The notes beneath the pieces were generated by a model. The model ran no database searches. It worked only from the letters and a program-made list of their open reading frames with translations, and was not told the origin of the DNA. From positions 184,137 through 248,136 of the IMG/VR virus record IMGVR_UViG_3300040801_004532: a DNA stretch of 64,000 nt. One strand, given 5' to 3'. Source of the stretch: a virus. This document shows, in pieces, positions 25,344 to 35,187 of this stretch (position 1 is the stretch's first letter; each line of letters begins with the position of its first letter). A program made the translations under genes and the position numbers.

Positions 25344-28250
25344 ATGCCAGATAAGTATGATCCCAACGAACCCGGCAGTATAACTCAAGAAGCTGATAAT
25401 CAAGATGAAAGAATATCAGGAATTAGCAATGTAAACCGTACGATCTCAAACATGCAAAGAAATGTTGATACACGATTGCAAGAGATCGATGATGAAGTTG
25501 GAGACTCTGAAGCAATTAGTGAAGTTCAAAATTCATTACGAAAAGTTTTAGCTTCTATGAGCGGAACTATTGGGGATATAGGAAGAGGTTTTAGCAATAT
25601 TGCAAAAACCACTGCTGAGACTACAAGTCAATCAATTAAACAATATTCACAAGCTATAAGTCAAGACATTAGTTATAACAAACAGAATATTGTAGCAATG
25701 GCTTTATCAAGATCAACGCCAATCTTTGGTTACTTCGCTGCCAAATTTATGGAAACCGACGTTTTCAAATCAGCAGCAGAAAGAATCAAAGCAAATATTG
25801 GTGATATGCTAAGTGGAATTGGCGGAAGAATTAAAAGTGCTTTTACTGGTAGAGGGAAAGGGGAAAGAGAAGCAACAGAAAGCGGTATCCCGAAAATGCA
25901 GAAGGGTGGGTATGTTGAAAAGGGAGGTATGGCATATCTCCATCCAGCAGAAGTTGTTATGCCAATTGAGAAGGTACTTGAAAAAATTGATGAAAGTATT
26001 TCGGTAGCCCAAGACCTAGCTAAAATTTCAAAACGCGCACAGTTGAATACCATGGCAAAGTTGTCAACTTTTGTTGACGAACAAAAGAAATTTCAAAAAC
26101 AAGGTATTATTAAAGGCTTCATTAATGCTTATGCAACAGTCCAAAGTAGATACATGGAACCTTCAAATATGCGAATGTTGCGAGCTGTGTTGTCAATTCA
26201 AGATACTCTTGGCGCAACAGTAGGAACATGGCCACAAGTATGGCAAAAATTATTAGTTGAACATCCAACATTTAGAAATATAATGTTTACTCTAAGGGGT
26301 CTATATTCTACAATTGCGCTCCCTGCAAGACTAACATATGCTCTTTTTAAAAGACGTGGTGGATACGAAGGACATCTCTCAAGAGATAAAAGTCCAATGG
26401 CTGCAACAGCTTATAATGTTGGATTAGTATATACAGGTGGAATGTGGCGCCTTGATAATATTGCACTCTTTACTCGAGCAACTGCTGAAGCAACAAGAGA
26501 TCTATCATCAGCAATAACAGGGAAACGATATCCACAGCTTCGAGGTGTCGGACAGGGATTTTTCTCTCTAATAGGATTAGGTCGAACTGTTTTAAATTTT
26601 GCCACTAAATTTACACCAGCCTTAACTGGAGCTTTTGTAGATGCGTTAACTGGCGGGACCGGAAAAAAGGGATGGTCAATAGGAATGTCAATTGGTGAAT
26701 CTCTTACTTCTGAAACATTTATAACAAGACTTGGTGAAAAAATTAAAATGTTGATTCCCAGCCTCAGACAAGAAGAGGGAATATACGGCGCTGGAGGAAT
26801 AGTTGAAGCTCTTCCAGGGCTTCATGCTGAAGCAAGAAAACGAGGAGCAATTCCTGTTTACGATGTTACATCTCAGAAATTAATAGAATACCAAGAGGAG
26901 ATCCTTTCTCTAACAGAAGTAGCAAATAAATGGAATAAAAAACAGTTTAAAAGCCAAGCTGAAGAAGTAGACCAAACAAAAGAATTAGTTAAACATGAAA
27001 AACGTAAATTATTTTTTCGCCTTCTTAGTAAAGGAGGAGGATTTATAAAAAGTATTTTGGGATTTATTCCCAGCCTCTTAGGTGGATTGGGCGGTGGTCT
27101 TTTTAGAATGCTTGGACTTGGTGGTCTTGGTGCTGGTCTTGGAGGATTGTTGGGTGGTGCAGGTCGAGGCGCTGGAGGAATAGCAAAAGGTATTGGAGGA
27201 ATGGTTTCCTCTGGATTTAAAACAGCCGCACCAAAGATTAAAACCGTACTTTCAGGTGTTCTGTCAAGTCCAATGGTATGGAAAGGAGGGGCCCTAGCAT
27301 TTGCAGGATTTATTGGATGGGAAATTGGGAAATGGCTTGATAAGCTTCTTGGAATTTCTGAAAAATTTGAAAAAATGCAAAACAAGTGGGACAAGGCATC
27401 TGAAGAACTTGGCAAAACTGTAACCGATGCTACAAGAGCAGCGGCGACAGCTGCCAGAGAAAAAGGCGGAGCTGAAGGGTTTGCAGGAAAACGAACTACT
27501 GCCCTTGTTGCTGGAATGGGAAAAGTTTCTGCTGAAAGACAACAGGATATCGGATCTTTTGGACGAAGACATATAGCAGGAATTGAAGATGCACAACGAA
27601 AGTTTATGATGGAAAACATCAATGAATATCTGAAGTACGGACCAGAACAAGTTGATATGATGAGGCAGAGATGGTTAAGCGAAGGCGGGTGGATAGGAAA
27701 AACTTGGGGCGGTGACCATCTTAAATATGGTCGTATGAGAGAAAAAGCATTTTTATCATATCTTCAAACTCATGGGAAATCGTTATCAGAATCTGAACTT
27801 CAAAAACAATATAGAGCATACGAAATAGGTTTTGCCAAAGAACATCCAATGCTGGCAGCAGGAATAAAAGGTAAAGAATTGGCAGCAATGGCAGGGGAGA
27901 AGGGTAAAGAATATTTAGAAGCTATGAAGAAAGGTGCAGGAGTTGCATCAGAAAAAGTAGTTGGGGTTTATACACAAGCAACAGAATTAGCTGCTGCTGA
28001 AACAAGAAATCTTGCAGCAAATACAAAAGAGTTACGAAACACAATGGAAAAATATGGAGAAAAGGCTGCAGATGCCACACTCCGTGCAGGTAAAAATTTA
28101 GAGACCAATTTAGCTCAAGCAACAAATATAGTATCAAATCAAGTTTCACAGAGCACACAACGAATAACAAATATCGGCGGGGATGCAAGAAAATATTTCA
28201 GTGCATATTCAGAAGCAGTAATTAGAGGTGATACCCTAGAGGAGTATTAA
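25344..28250 (+). CDS. Tail tape measure protein
   Basis: 968 residues, long and Ala/Gly/Lys-rich with amphipathic helices at both ends. Residues about 187-205 hold KMQKGGYVEKGGMAYLHPAE, then VVMPIEK, which fits the recurring 'GG.v...G.a.l.paEvViPl' motif of tape measure proteins. A Gly-rich hydrophobic stretch (about 565-620; LLGGLGGGLFRMLGLGGLGA) and a second hydrophobic segment near 650-665 would form membrane-active regions that act during DNA injection. Its length sets tail length. The start follows AGAGGTAA and the stop precedes the next gene by three bases. Confidence 0.8.
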   Translation: MPDKYDPNEPGSITQEADNQDERISGISNVNRTISNMQRNVDTRLQEIDDEVGDSEAISEVQNSLRKVLASMSGTIGDIGRGFSNIAKTTAETTSQSIKQYSQAISQDISYNKQNIVAMALSRSTPIFGYFAAKFMETDVFKSAAERIKANIGDMLSGIGGRIKSAFTGRGKGEREATESGIPKMQKGGYVEKGGMAYLHPAEVVMPIEKVLEKIDESISVAQDLAKISKRAQLNTMAKLSTFVDEQKKFQKQGIIKGFINAYATVQSRYMEPSNMRMLRAVLSIQDTLGATVGTWPQVWQKLLVEHPTFRNIMFTLRGLYSTIALPARLTYALFKRRGGYEGHLSRDKSPMAATAYNVGLVYTGGMWRLDNIALFTRATAEATRDLSSAITGKRYPQLRGVGQGFFSLIGLGRTVLNFATKFTPALTGAFVDALTGGTGKKGWSIGMSIGESLTSETFITRLGEKIKMLIPSLRQEEGIYGAGGIVEALPGLHAEARKRGAIPVYDVTSQKLIEYQEEILSLTEVANKWNKKQFKSQAEEVDQTKELVKHEKRKLFFRLLSKGGGFIKSILGFIPSLLGGLGGGLFRMLGLGGLGAGLGGLLGGAGRGAGGIAKGIGGMVSSGFKTAAPKIKTVLSGVLSSPMVWKGGALAFAGFIGWEIGKWLDKLLGISEKFEKMQNKWDKASEELGKTVTDATRAAATAAREKGGAEGFAGKRTTALVAGMGKVSAERQQDIGSFGRRHIAGIEDAQRKFMMENINEYLKYGPEQVDMMRQRWLSEGGWIGKTWGGDHLKYGRMREKAFLSYLQTHGKSLSESELQKQYRAYEIGFAKEHPMLAAGIKGKELAAMAGEKGKEYLEAMKKGAGVASEKVVGVYTQATELAAAETRNLAANTKELRNTMEKYGEKAADATLRAGKNLETNLAQATNIVSNQVSQSTQRITNIGGDARKYFSAYSEAVIRGDTLEEY

Positions 28251-28253
28251 AAC

Positions 28254-29492
28254 ATGGCAGAAAAGATTGATTTCGTAATCGGGCTACCACCAGATTTATC
28301 TACTGATGGATCTGTAGCTGGCAGAACAAATGTTGTTATGAGAAATTCGATGCCCATAGCTCGTATATATCCAGGAATTCCATCGTTTACAAAAGGTCTT
28401 TCATTATTCACAAGACAGGGTGCTTTTGGATCTCCTTCGGATACAGGGTTAACATACTCAAAGATCTTATATGACCATGGTTTTACTATCCAACAGGGAA
28501 GCGAAAAAAGCGGGTATATTGAAGTTGCATTTCAGGCTGATAGTTTTCCAACTGACTCATTTACAAATGAATACGGAGAGAATTTCCTGCAAAAATTCAC
28601 CGATGTTGCATCAGAAGGTGCTGCATCCCTTTCACAAATGATGGGTGCAAGATCAGCCGGAGAGGCGCTTAGAAAATTAACCGAGTCATTAAAACAAGGC
28701 GGAACTGCAGGAAAGATGGTTGGCACAGGAATGAGCAAAAGTATTGATGTTGCCAATGATTTGATAAGAGGAATTAGTGGGGCAATACCAGGTATTGGAA
28801 GGGGCGTTGATTTAGTATCGTCACTCGCTGCCGGTTCAAGAATTGATTTTCCGATGGTTTGGAAAACAAGTGGCTTTCAACCTTCATATACAATGACCGT
28901 TAGATTATACAATCCAAATCCAGCAAGCGAAAATGCAACCAACAAATATATAATTGGACCAATTGCAGCATTGATGTTATTGGGGATCCCTCTTTCAAAA
29001 GACGGGGTTACATATAGCTGGCCTTTTATTCATAGGATTAAATCACCCGGAATTTATGATTTAGATCCAGCATTTATCTCTAATATTACAATAATCAAAG
29101 GTGGTGACCAACAGCAAATTTCGTATCAGCAACGACTTTCAATTGTGGATGTTAGAATTGATTTTGGAAGTTTATTTAGTAGTATTTTAGCATCCAAGGG
29201 TCTTAACAAAACAAGACCAACACTTGAAAACTATCTAGCAACATTAAGGGAATCTAAACCAGGTGTTACAAAATTTAGTAGTACAGGTCAAACATCTCAA
29301 GAAATAAGCGAAAGAGAAAGAATACGAATTGCACAACAACAACTTCTACAACAAAGGAATGTAGCTCCTACGTATCAAGAAACCACAGATGCGGAAAAAC
29401 AGGATCCGCCGGATCGAGTCACACAGGCAATAAAAAATATTGCGAATAATTTAATTGATCAAATACCGGATGGGTTTAAGATTAGCTTTTAA
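28254..29492 (+). CDS. Tail/baseplate structural protein
   Basis: 412 residues. The segment DFPMVWKTSGFQPSYTMTVR, then LYNPNPASENATNKYIIGP and IAALMLLGIPLS, corresponds to a conserved stretch I remember from tail-end baseplate proteins of large myophages. N-terminal half has a beta domain and a Gly-rich hydrophobic helix region (AGSIRSG-like). It directly follows the tape measure gene behind a GAGGAG site and is the last plus-strand gene of the block; it ends with a four-base overlap of a convergent gene. A T4 gp48/gp54-type tail-cap role is a guess. Confidence 0.55.
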   Translation: MAEKIDFVIGLPPDLSTDGSVAGRTNVVMRNSMPIARIYPGIPSFTKGLSLFTRQGAFGSPSDTGLTYSKILYDHGFTIQQGSEKSGYIEVAFQADSFPTDSFTNEYGENFLQKFTDVASEGAASLSQMMGARSAGEALRKLTESLKQGGTAGKMVGTGMSKSIDVANDLIRGISGAIPGIGRGVDLVSSLAAGSRIDFPMVWKTSGFQPSYTMTVRLYNPNPASENATNKYIIGPIAALMLLGIPLSKDGVTYSWPFIHRIKSPGIYDLDPAFISNITIIKGGDQQQISYQQRLSIVDVRIDFGSLFSSILASKGLNKTRPTLENYLATLRESKPGVTKFSSTGQTSQEISERERIRIAQQQLLQQRNVAPTYQETTDAEKQDPPDRVTQAIKNIANNLIDQIPDGFKISF

Positions 29493-30607
29493 CAAAGAGA
29501 ATTTCTGAATATAGAGGTTAGATAAAATGCAAGAAATGAATTGATTGTGAATTTTGTTTGTGACGTATATTTCTCATATGCTTCTTCCATATCAGCATCG
29601 TCCAAAATGTTTTTTATAAGAATTTGTATTTGAGCTTTAAAATATAGTTGGGCTGTAGTTCTTTTTACTGCCATCAATTTTTTAACATATGAAGTATACC
29701 CACTCCCACAAATCATAGAAACAGAAGATAAATCCTTAATAAACAAATTTAACGCAATCTTTATATCATTATTATGCTTACTATTCGTTAATTGGTTTAC
29801 AATGATAGTTGCAATTGAGGTTTTAACTTTACTTATTTTCTTGGCTTCATCAAATGCTTTTCTGTCAACATTTTTATACATAGTTATTTTTTTGACAACA
29901 TCATCAATAACTTTTTGACCCCTTTGAATTGTTTTATATTGATAAGCATTTGACCCAGTTTCAGTTTCGTCCTCTCCACCTTGTGTTGTAATTTTAATTC
30001 CTTCCTTCTTGTATCTATAATAATTCTCAGCAAAGCTCTTCACACTTTGAGAAATCCTATGTCGTGAAATCATAATAAATTGAATGATATTTTCCAGGTC
30101 CCACTTTTCCAAAGTTTTTCTAAATGATCTGTCAACTTCTGTGGCCAAATAATAAAGACTATTCGGGATGGTTTTCTCTCGATAAAATAAATGAGTTCTG
30201 GTCAAATTATCCAATGTATATCTAAAAGTATCTTCGTCACAGTATTTCATTTGGACATGCATCCGTCTTGAGTAGTGCATAACCATATAATAAACCAAGG
30301 TTGAAAAATAGGATTTTCTGTCATTCTCATTTAGAAAATAATGCATAATAACGATTAATAAATTTGTCAATGGATCTTTTACCAAAACCCATTTTTCTGC
30401 TTTAGTCCCTTTATATGTTCTTTTAACATAATCTTTTACATCTTTATCTGTCAATCTCGTTAAATTTAAAAATTCATAATATATCTTTTTCGTTCTTGGA
30501 TAATAGCAAGGTTCGGATAGAGCAGATAATTCTTTCGCCGCACTCTTCATAACAAAATGACTTAAACGGCTTTTGTTAATATTTGCTTTTTGTAAAAGTT
30601 CTTCCAT
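29489..30607 (-). CDS. Hypothetical protein
   Basis: 372 residues, mainly helical and basic, no domain recognised. It is the last gene of the minus-strand baseplate block and is separated from the gp6-like gene by two bases, so it is probably co-transcribed with it. The end overlaps the convergent plus-strand tail gene by four bases with no terminator visible in between, so transcripts of the two blocks may run into each other. Residues about 75-200 have many Tyr, Phe and Arg (YYMVMHYSRRMHVQMKY), but no signature. Confidence 0.55.
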   Translation of the reverse strand: MEELLQKANINKSRLSHFVMKSAAKELSALSEPCYYPRTKKIYYEFLNLTRLTDKDVKDYVKRTYKGTKAEKWVLVKDPLTNLLIVIMHYFLNENDRKSYFSTLVYYMVMHYSRRMHVQMKYCDEDTFRYTLDNLTRTHLFYREKTIPNSLYYLATEVDRSFRKTLEKWDLENIIQFIMISRHRISQSVKSFAENYYRYKKEGIKITTQGGEDETETGSNAYQYKTIQRGQKVIDDVVKKITMYKNVDRKAFDEAKKISKVKTSIATIIVNQLTNSKHNNDIKIALNLFIKDLSSVSMICGSGYTSYVKKLMAVKRTTAQLYFKAQIQILIKNILDDADMEEAYEKYTSQTKFTINSFLAFYLTSIFRNSLC

Positions 30608-30609
30608 AA

Positions 30610-33063
30610 TTAGAATATCCTAATTGTGATATTATCTGTAGTGAAATAGACATATTCTGGACCATATTGTAACAATTCCTCTTGGGTGAAATTGTCAATA
30701 TCAAAGTTAAAGAAAATACTTGTCTCAGGTTTCAGAAGACGACAATGATCCACACCATCAACTTCTTGAACAACATCAATAATCTCTGATCTATATATAT
30801 TAGCTTCAAGACCAAATCTAGATGAAAACGCATCAACCAAGGCCTCTCGTATAGCCTGCGTTAGGTCCCCAATTGATCCCGAGTATGTACTTGACCTAAA
30901 AACATCCAAAGAAATCTCAAGTGGAATATTATATGAAGGAATAACCCAACCATTTTCTCCATAAAGATATTTAAAACCTTCGGTTGTAACATATACCATT
31001 TCATCTGTTTTTGGTTGAGTGAACACCCACGATGTACCATCAGTCGACAGTGTTGCAATATTCTCATCATACCCCTGCCATGCACCCGTTCCATTTAGAA
31101 CAATAAACCTATCCCCAACTGATGCTGATATAGGTGGATCGCTCAATCGAGATTCAACTGCAGGAAGGTCAACCTCATTGAATTGCATATTCCGCAATGA
31201 CCCCGTTGTACTTCCAAATTTAAAGCTTACAAAGTCTGTTAGCATTCTATAATCTTTAAATGACAAGGTTGACAATAGAAGTTGTAATACTTGGCTTTCA
31301 AAATCTCTCTGATTAATACTATCATAATAAGATTTCTTGACCGTAGGAATATCATATACAGTAAATGTAGTGGAGTCTGTTCCAACAGCACTAGACATAG
31401 TAAAGTCATCTAATGATTGTCTAAAGGTTACATTGGCTGAATACTGTCCAATAAACCCTTCTGTTGGATGCTGAATTGTAAAGAAATATGTTAACTCCCC
31501 TCTTGTTATAACTGAATGATCTGGGAAGACATAAACAAATGATGTTCCATCATTTATCATATTATATGTTGCACCTGTTTCTGATATTTCCATTTCACAC
31601 GTAGTGAGCGTATAATCAGTCTCAGGTGACTTATAATATAACCTGTATTCCGCCGTTTGACCACTCCTTGAGACGACTAGATTGTCTGCATATAGGTCAT
31701 AGTCCGATCCATAACTTGTCACTAGAGTCGGTATCTGCTCGATTTCAAACATAATATATGTATATGCTGCAGAAGAATTTAATCTGTCAATATCCATATC
31801 ATATAATGTATAGTAATCTGTACCTTCAAAGGAAATTACTGTTTGTCTAGGAACATATGTATCTGTAAATGTCTCATAGAGATTTCTTGTTGGGACTAGA
31901 TCATTCCCAAAATAAATAGTCGAATATAGAGAAATTTCATTTACTTTTAAATCAGATCGTTTTAAGACAGGTAATGAGTTCTGACCAATAGGAGAATTAT
32001 CAATGATAACATTAGCATTTACATAGTCATTTTCTGTAACTGTTCTCTCTAATGCTGTTAAGTTTGTAATTGCATTTTGTCTTATTTGCTCAAGTGATTC
32101 TTCATCTTCTCCATTAAAAGCAGGTGACGGGTTGGTAATATTATATTGAACAATTTCTGTAACTCCAGCATTTGTTGTATTGTAAATTCTTCCGCCAGAT
32201 TTTACTGAACCAGCAATTACATTCCCATCAACTCCATCTGTTAATTGAAGAGAAACAAGAACTTCTGCTCCGGCCTCAGGTTGATACCCAATTAAACCAT
32301 TTCCAAATTGTAATGTAACACCATCGTCTGTTCTTCGTTTAACATACCCCTTTGTACTGGAGTCCATCAAAAATAAACTTGAAATTTCAGTATATGTTTG
32401 GTATGCAGTATTTCCTTGTGGTCTAATCCGAACTGTCAAATCTGATAATTGGCCAGCAAACGGAACATCAATTGTTACAAATTGATATTGTTGAAGATCT
32501 TCGCTAACCTGAAACTCTTGTTCTGAGGTGCTATATTGTGTAAATGGTAAAACAAAAAAGAAAGAATCTGATCCTAATGTAACCGGGAGATTATATGTTC
32601 TATTTTCTTCACGAACTGTAATTGTAACACTTGAGTTATTTGTAACCTCAATTGTAACATCATAATAAGTTGTAAACTTTATTCCACCTTCTGCTGTTAC
32701 TTCAAACCCTTCATCAATTGTAAACGAAGTTAATGCATCCTCAAAACCAAATGGGATTTCAAAAAGGACATTTACTTGAGCTGGAGTTGCTTCTTCCGGA
32801 CTATAACCTAGGAATGATGATAGATTATAAATTGATTCTGGAAGTTGGGCTTTAGTTAAAAAGAATTCTCGATATGTTGAGATTTGATAGAACAGAGTAT
32901 TACTAGTAAGAGTTGAAAGAATTTCAACTAGGAATGAAAGAAATGATGACTTCGTAAGATCCACATTTTCAAGTTCTAAATATTGTCTAAGAAGCGAAAT
33001 TATTTGGTTTCTTATTTCGTCTCTAGATTTATAGATCTGGTACGAAGCTGTTTCATTTGCCAT
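30610..33063 (-). CDS. Baseplate wedge protein, gp6/baseplate J-like
   Basis: 817 residues. The N-terminus follows the T4 gp6/baseplate-J layout: a helix (REIRNQ-type, residues about 12-30), SSFLSFLVEILSTLTSNTLF, FFLTKAQLPESIYNLSSFLG, a domain with FEIPFGF and 'GG..f.....v.i', then the repeated strand domains and a C-terminal part with IREALVDAFSSRFGLEANIY and VVQEVDGVDHCRLL. Gp6 forms the wedge ring of the contractile baseplate. The protein is larger than T4 gp6 (660). It lies between a 224-residue structural protein and an unknown gene in a baseplate operon with gp25 and gp26-like genes. Confidence 0.8.
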   Translation of the reverse strand: MANETASYQIYKSRDEIRNQIISLLRQYLELENVDLTKSSFLSFLVEILSTLTSNTLFYQISTYREFFLTKAQLPESIYNLSSFLGYSPEEATPAQVNVLFEIPFGFEDALTSFTIDEGFEVTAEGGIKFTTYYDVTIEVTNNSSVTITVREENRTYNLPVTLGSDSFFFVLPFTQYSTSEQEFQVSEDLQQYQFVTIDVPFAGQLSDLTVRIRPQGNTAYQTYTEISSLFLMDSSTKGYVKRRTDDGVTLQFGNGLIGYQPEAGAEVLVSLQLTDGVDGNVIAGSVKSGGRIYNTTNAGVTEIVQYNITNPSPAFNGEDEESLEQIRQNAITNLTALERTVTENDYVNANVIIDNSPIGQNSLPVLKRSDLKVNEISLYSTIYFGNDLVPTRNLYETFTDTYVPRQTVISFEGTDYYTLYDMDIDRLNSSAAYTYIMFEIEQIPTLVTSYGSDYDLYADNLVVSRSGQTAEYRLYYKSPETDYTLTTCEMEISETGATYNMINDGTSFVYVFPDHSVITRGELTYFFTIQHPTEGFIGQYSANVTFRQSLDDFTMSSAVGTDSTTFTVYDIPTVKKSYYDSINQRDFESQVLQLLLSTLSFKDYRMLTDFVSFKFGSTTGSLRNMQFNEVDLPAVESRLSDPPISASVGDRFIVLNGTGAWQGYDENIATLSTDGTSWVFTQPKTDEMVYVTTEGFKYLYGENGWVIPSYNIPLEISLDVFRSSTYSGSIGDLTQAIREALVDAFSSRFGLEANIYRSEIIDVVQEVDGVDHCRLLKPETSIFFNFDIDNFTQEELLQYGPEYVYFTTDNITIRIF

Positions 33064-33078
33064 CTTTAATCTCCATTA

Positions 33079-33753
33079 TTAGCAAGGCGCAACAACATTG
33101 TTGGCGAAATAATAACCGCTTCTCGAGTCATATAAATTTCCTACGATTATTTTCCTCAACAGTTCATTTTTTGATAATAATCTTGAAAGACATTCTGCAT
33201 TTTCAAGAGTATGTATCTTTTTATCATACTCAAAAAATGCAAATACATCTGTAGTTTGTTGCTCTAGTTGTGTAGATGTCACACTTTGCTCAATATTTAC
33301 CTTTAACTTCCAGAATGTTTTATCTCTATTCGTTGAAGTTTCAACACCGACTACATTGTAAATTGGATATATATCATTCGATGGTCGCAGATATGATTGT
33401 TCAACTTTTATTTTATCATTAACGAGAGGAGTAAATCCGTAGGTACTTGGTATTGCAAATGTTGTTTCCCCTTGTTTGACATAACCAATTTCTTGTCCAT
33501 CATATTGAGTATTTATTTCCTCGATATAATAAACAGGCAATAGAAGTATTTTATTCCATCTTACACCAGAGTATTCTCCAACTCTGTCATATGATCCAGC
33601 AAAAACATTTTCATCTTCCCAAATTGTTTCGTTTGTATCAATGTGATAATAAGTTGTTAAAAAAGCAACAACGTCTTTGCTATAAAAATCATATATCAGA
33701 TTTTGATACTCATGGATATAATCGTATATTCTTTGAAATTTTTGTGTGCTCAT
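33079..33753 (-). CDS. Baseplate structural protein, hypothetical
   Basis: 224 residues. N-terminal IYDYIHEYQNLIYDFYSKDV, FLTTYYHIDTNETIWEDENV and FAGSYDRVGEYSGVRWNKIL look like a virion wedge-type protein; T4 gp53 would be the functional match by neighbourhood between gp25 and gp6, but the sequence match is not clear. Central part beta-rich. Its start overlaps the gp25 stop (TAATG), so the two are translated together. Confidence 0.55.
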   Translation of the reverse strand: MSTQKFQRIYDYIHEYQNLIYDFYSKDVVAFLTTYYHIDTNETIWEDENVFAGSYDRVGEYSGVRWNKILLLPVYYIEEINTQYDGQEIGYVKQGETTFAIPSTYGFTPLVNDKIKVEQSYLRPSNDIYPIYNVVGVETSTNRDKTFWKLKVNIEQSVTSTQLEQQTTDVFAFFEYDKKIHTLENAECLSRLLSKNELLRKIIVGNLYDSRSGYYFANNVVAPC

Positions 33754-34187
33754 TATGTTGTTGGTCCTCCGGGGAGAACTGTACTATCATCAAACTTAAC
33801 TGATAAAACACCATCTTCGCCTTGGTACTCAGCAAATACATCTACCGTAAACCCTTTACCTTGTGGAAGTATTCTAACCTGTATATCTGTTATAGTAGCT
33901 CGATCATCATATGTTCTTATTTGTGCTTCAACTTCTGTTTTAATTCTTTCAATTGTTGTATCATCAACTGGATCAAAAATTAGTTCTGGTAAATCACTAC
34001 CATATTCAGGGTCAAATAAAAAGCTTTGTCTTCTCGTTGTTAGAATATTATTCCATGAGCTAATTATAACATCAATATTTTTTACTCTCTTGAAATCTCC
34101 TGAGGCAGTAATTTTCGGAAGAAAGTCATATATTCTATTGTCAGAACCTATAACCTGTTTATCAAATCTCTTTAATAGATTTGCCAT
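33753..34187 (-). CDS. Baseplate wedge protein gp25-like (IraD/gp25 domain)
   Basis: 144 residues. It has the gp25 pattern: IDVIISSWNNILTTRRQSFL, then FDPEYGSDLPELIFDPVDD, TIERIKTEVEAQIRTYDDRA and a final strand pair ITDIQVRILPQGKGFTVDVF. gp25 is a small baseplate wedge subunit that starts sheath assembly in T4-type tails. Start overlaps the preceding small gene's stop (TAATG) and its own stop overlaps the next ATG, giving tight coupling within the baseplate operon. Confidence 0.85.
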   Translation of the reverse strand: MANLLKRFDKQVIGSDNRIYDFLPKITASGDFKRVKNIDVIISSWNNILTTRRQSFLFDPEYGSDLPELIFDPVDDTTIERIKTEVEAQIRTYDDRATITDIQVRILPQGKGFTVDVFAEYQGEDGVLSVKFDDSTVLPGGPTT

Positions 34188-34321
34188 TATTTTTTAGAAA
34201 ATTCCTCCACGAGAGCTTTTTGTTTATCTTCTTCTAGGTCAGATTTCCACTTCAAATAATTTTGAAATCTCTTAACCGGCATTTTAACTGTATCTGAATA
34301 TGATTGCTTTGCCATTTCCAT
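34187..34321 (-). CDS. Small gp51-like baseplate-hub assembly peptide (possible frameshift product)
   Basis: 44 residues from ATG 34321. The sequence SYSDTVKMPVKRFQNYLKWK fits the 'd...MPv.rf..yl.w...e' signature of gp51-type hub assembly or tail chaperone peptides, and the neighbours are gp26- and gp25-like, as in T4 where 25, 26 and 51 are adjacent. Its stop overlaps the gp25 start. The ATG has no good ribosome-binding site, and the same frame is open upstream to 34405, overlapping the end of the gp26-like gene in the +1 frame with plausible coding sequence. It may therefore be made by +1 frameshifting at the T-run at 34392-34397. Confidence 0.6.
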   Translation of the reverse strand: MEMAKQSYSDTVKMPVKRFQNYLKWKSDLEEDKQKALVEEFSKK

Positions 34322-34370
34322 ACAGGCAAAGATATTCTTTTCTAGTGAGTCACGGTATTTATTTATAATA

Positions 34371-35156
34371 TCAGACTGAGTACACCATGCGAAAAAAGTT
34401 TTCCACTAGATCAATGTTGATTTCTTCTTCATTACCACAATGAGAACAATGGCTTTTCATCTTTAAGATGATACCGTATTGGCCAAATGCCTCTTTATAT
34501 TTTCTATATATCTCACGTTTATCTCTTGCAGCCAAAGTTCTGTATGCATCAATAACGTCTTCTCTATCTGAATAAATAATGCTATCGCCCTCTTCTGGAT
34601 TCTGTTGGAATCTTTTAATGATCAATGTTTCGGTTAGTAGATCAATATTGGTTCCAACAGAAGATCCGTGAGCCTTATAAGCAACCATTTCATCATATAA
34701 AGAAGGTTGTTTAACAACTGCATGAACACCTTTAGTAACTGGAAGTTCCACATCTATTTCTTTTGACAAAATGTCTTTCCCTGGATATTGATTCATATTG
34801 AATGTGGATGATGCTTGAACTGTAACGGGGTAATCTCGTCTACAAGAACCACATGTAACATCATAATTTCTTATTTCTTCATAGGTTATATGATATAGAC
34901 CGTACAATAAAGCATCACGGTCTTTTAATGTAACTCTTTTTAGAAATTCATTATAGTCTGTAATTCCTTCTGGTTTTTGTGTAGTTGCGGAAAATAAACA
35001 TTGATTTAAATGCTCGTTAATTTTGGCGGGTGTTATAAGACTTCCCTTTAGCTTTTCCTCTTCTTGAACAGTTAAAGATCTTACATGAAACGACATCTTT
35101 GTTTGAGGTGTTATGACCTCATATTCCGGATACGATACATCAAATCCTTTAAACAT
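34371..35156 (-). CDS. Baseplate hub protein gp26-like (T4_baseplate family)
   Basis: 261 residues. The N-terminal half fits the gp26 pattern: a short strand, FHVRSLTVQEEEKLKGSLI, INEHLNQCLF, FLKRVTLKDRDALLYGLY, then HITYEEIRNYDVTCGSCRRD with a CxxC. Near the end a second CxxC (SHCSHCGNEEEINIDL) completes a zinc site, and a T-rich tail (ENFFRM) precedes the stop. In T4 gp26 takes part in hub assembly. It sits right behind a GAAAGGAGA site and next to the small gp51-like frame, which overlaps its end. Confidence 0.75.
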   Translation of the reverse strand: MFKGFDVSYPEYEVITPQTKMSFHVRSLTVQEEEKLKGSLITPAKINEHLNQCLFSATTQKPEGITDYNEFLKRVTLKDRDALLYGLYHITYEEIRNYDVTCGSCRRDYPVTVQASSTFNMNQYPGKDILSKEIDVELPVTKGVHAVVKQPSLYDEMVAYKAHGSSVGTNIDLLTETLIIKRFQQNPEEGDSIIYSDREDVIDAYRTLAARDKREIYRKYKEAFGQYGIILKMKSHCSHCGNEEEINIDLVENFFRMVYSV

Positions 35157-35187
35157 TATGGTCTATCTCCTTTCGTTCGCTTTAAAA

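Noticed and set aside
26873-27622. A 249-residue minus-strand frame inside the tape measure gene
   Set aside because: It is a shadow of Gly/Ala-rich coding sequence; Pro-rich product and no start site support.
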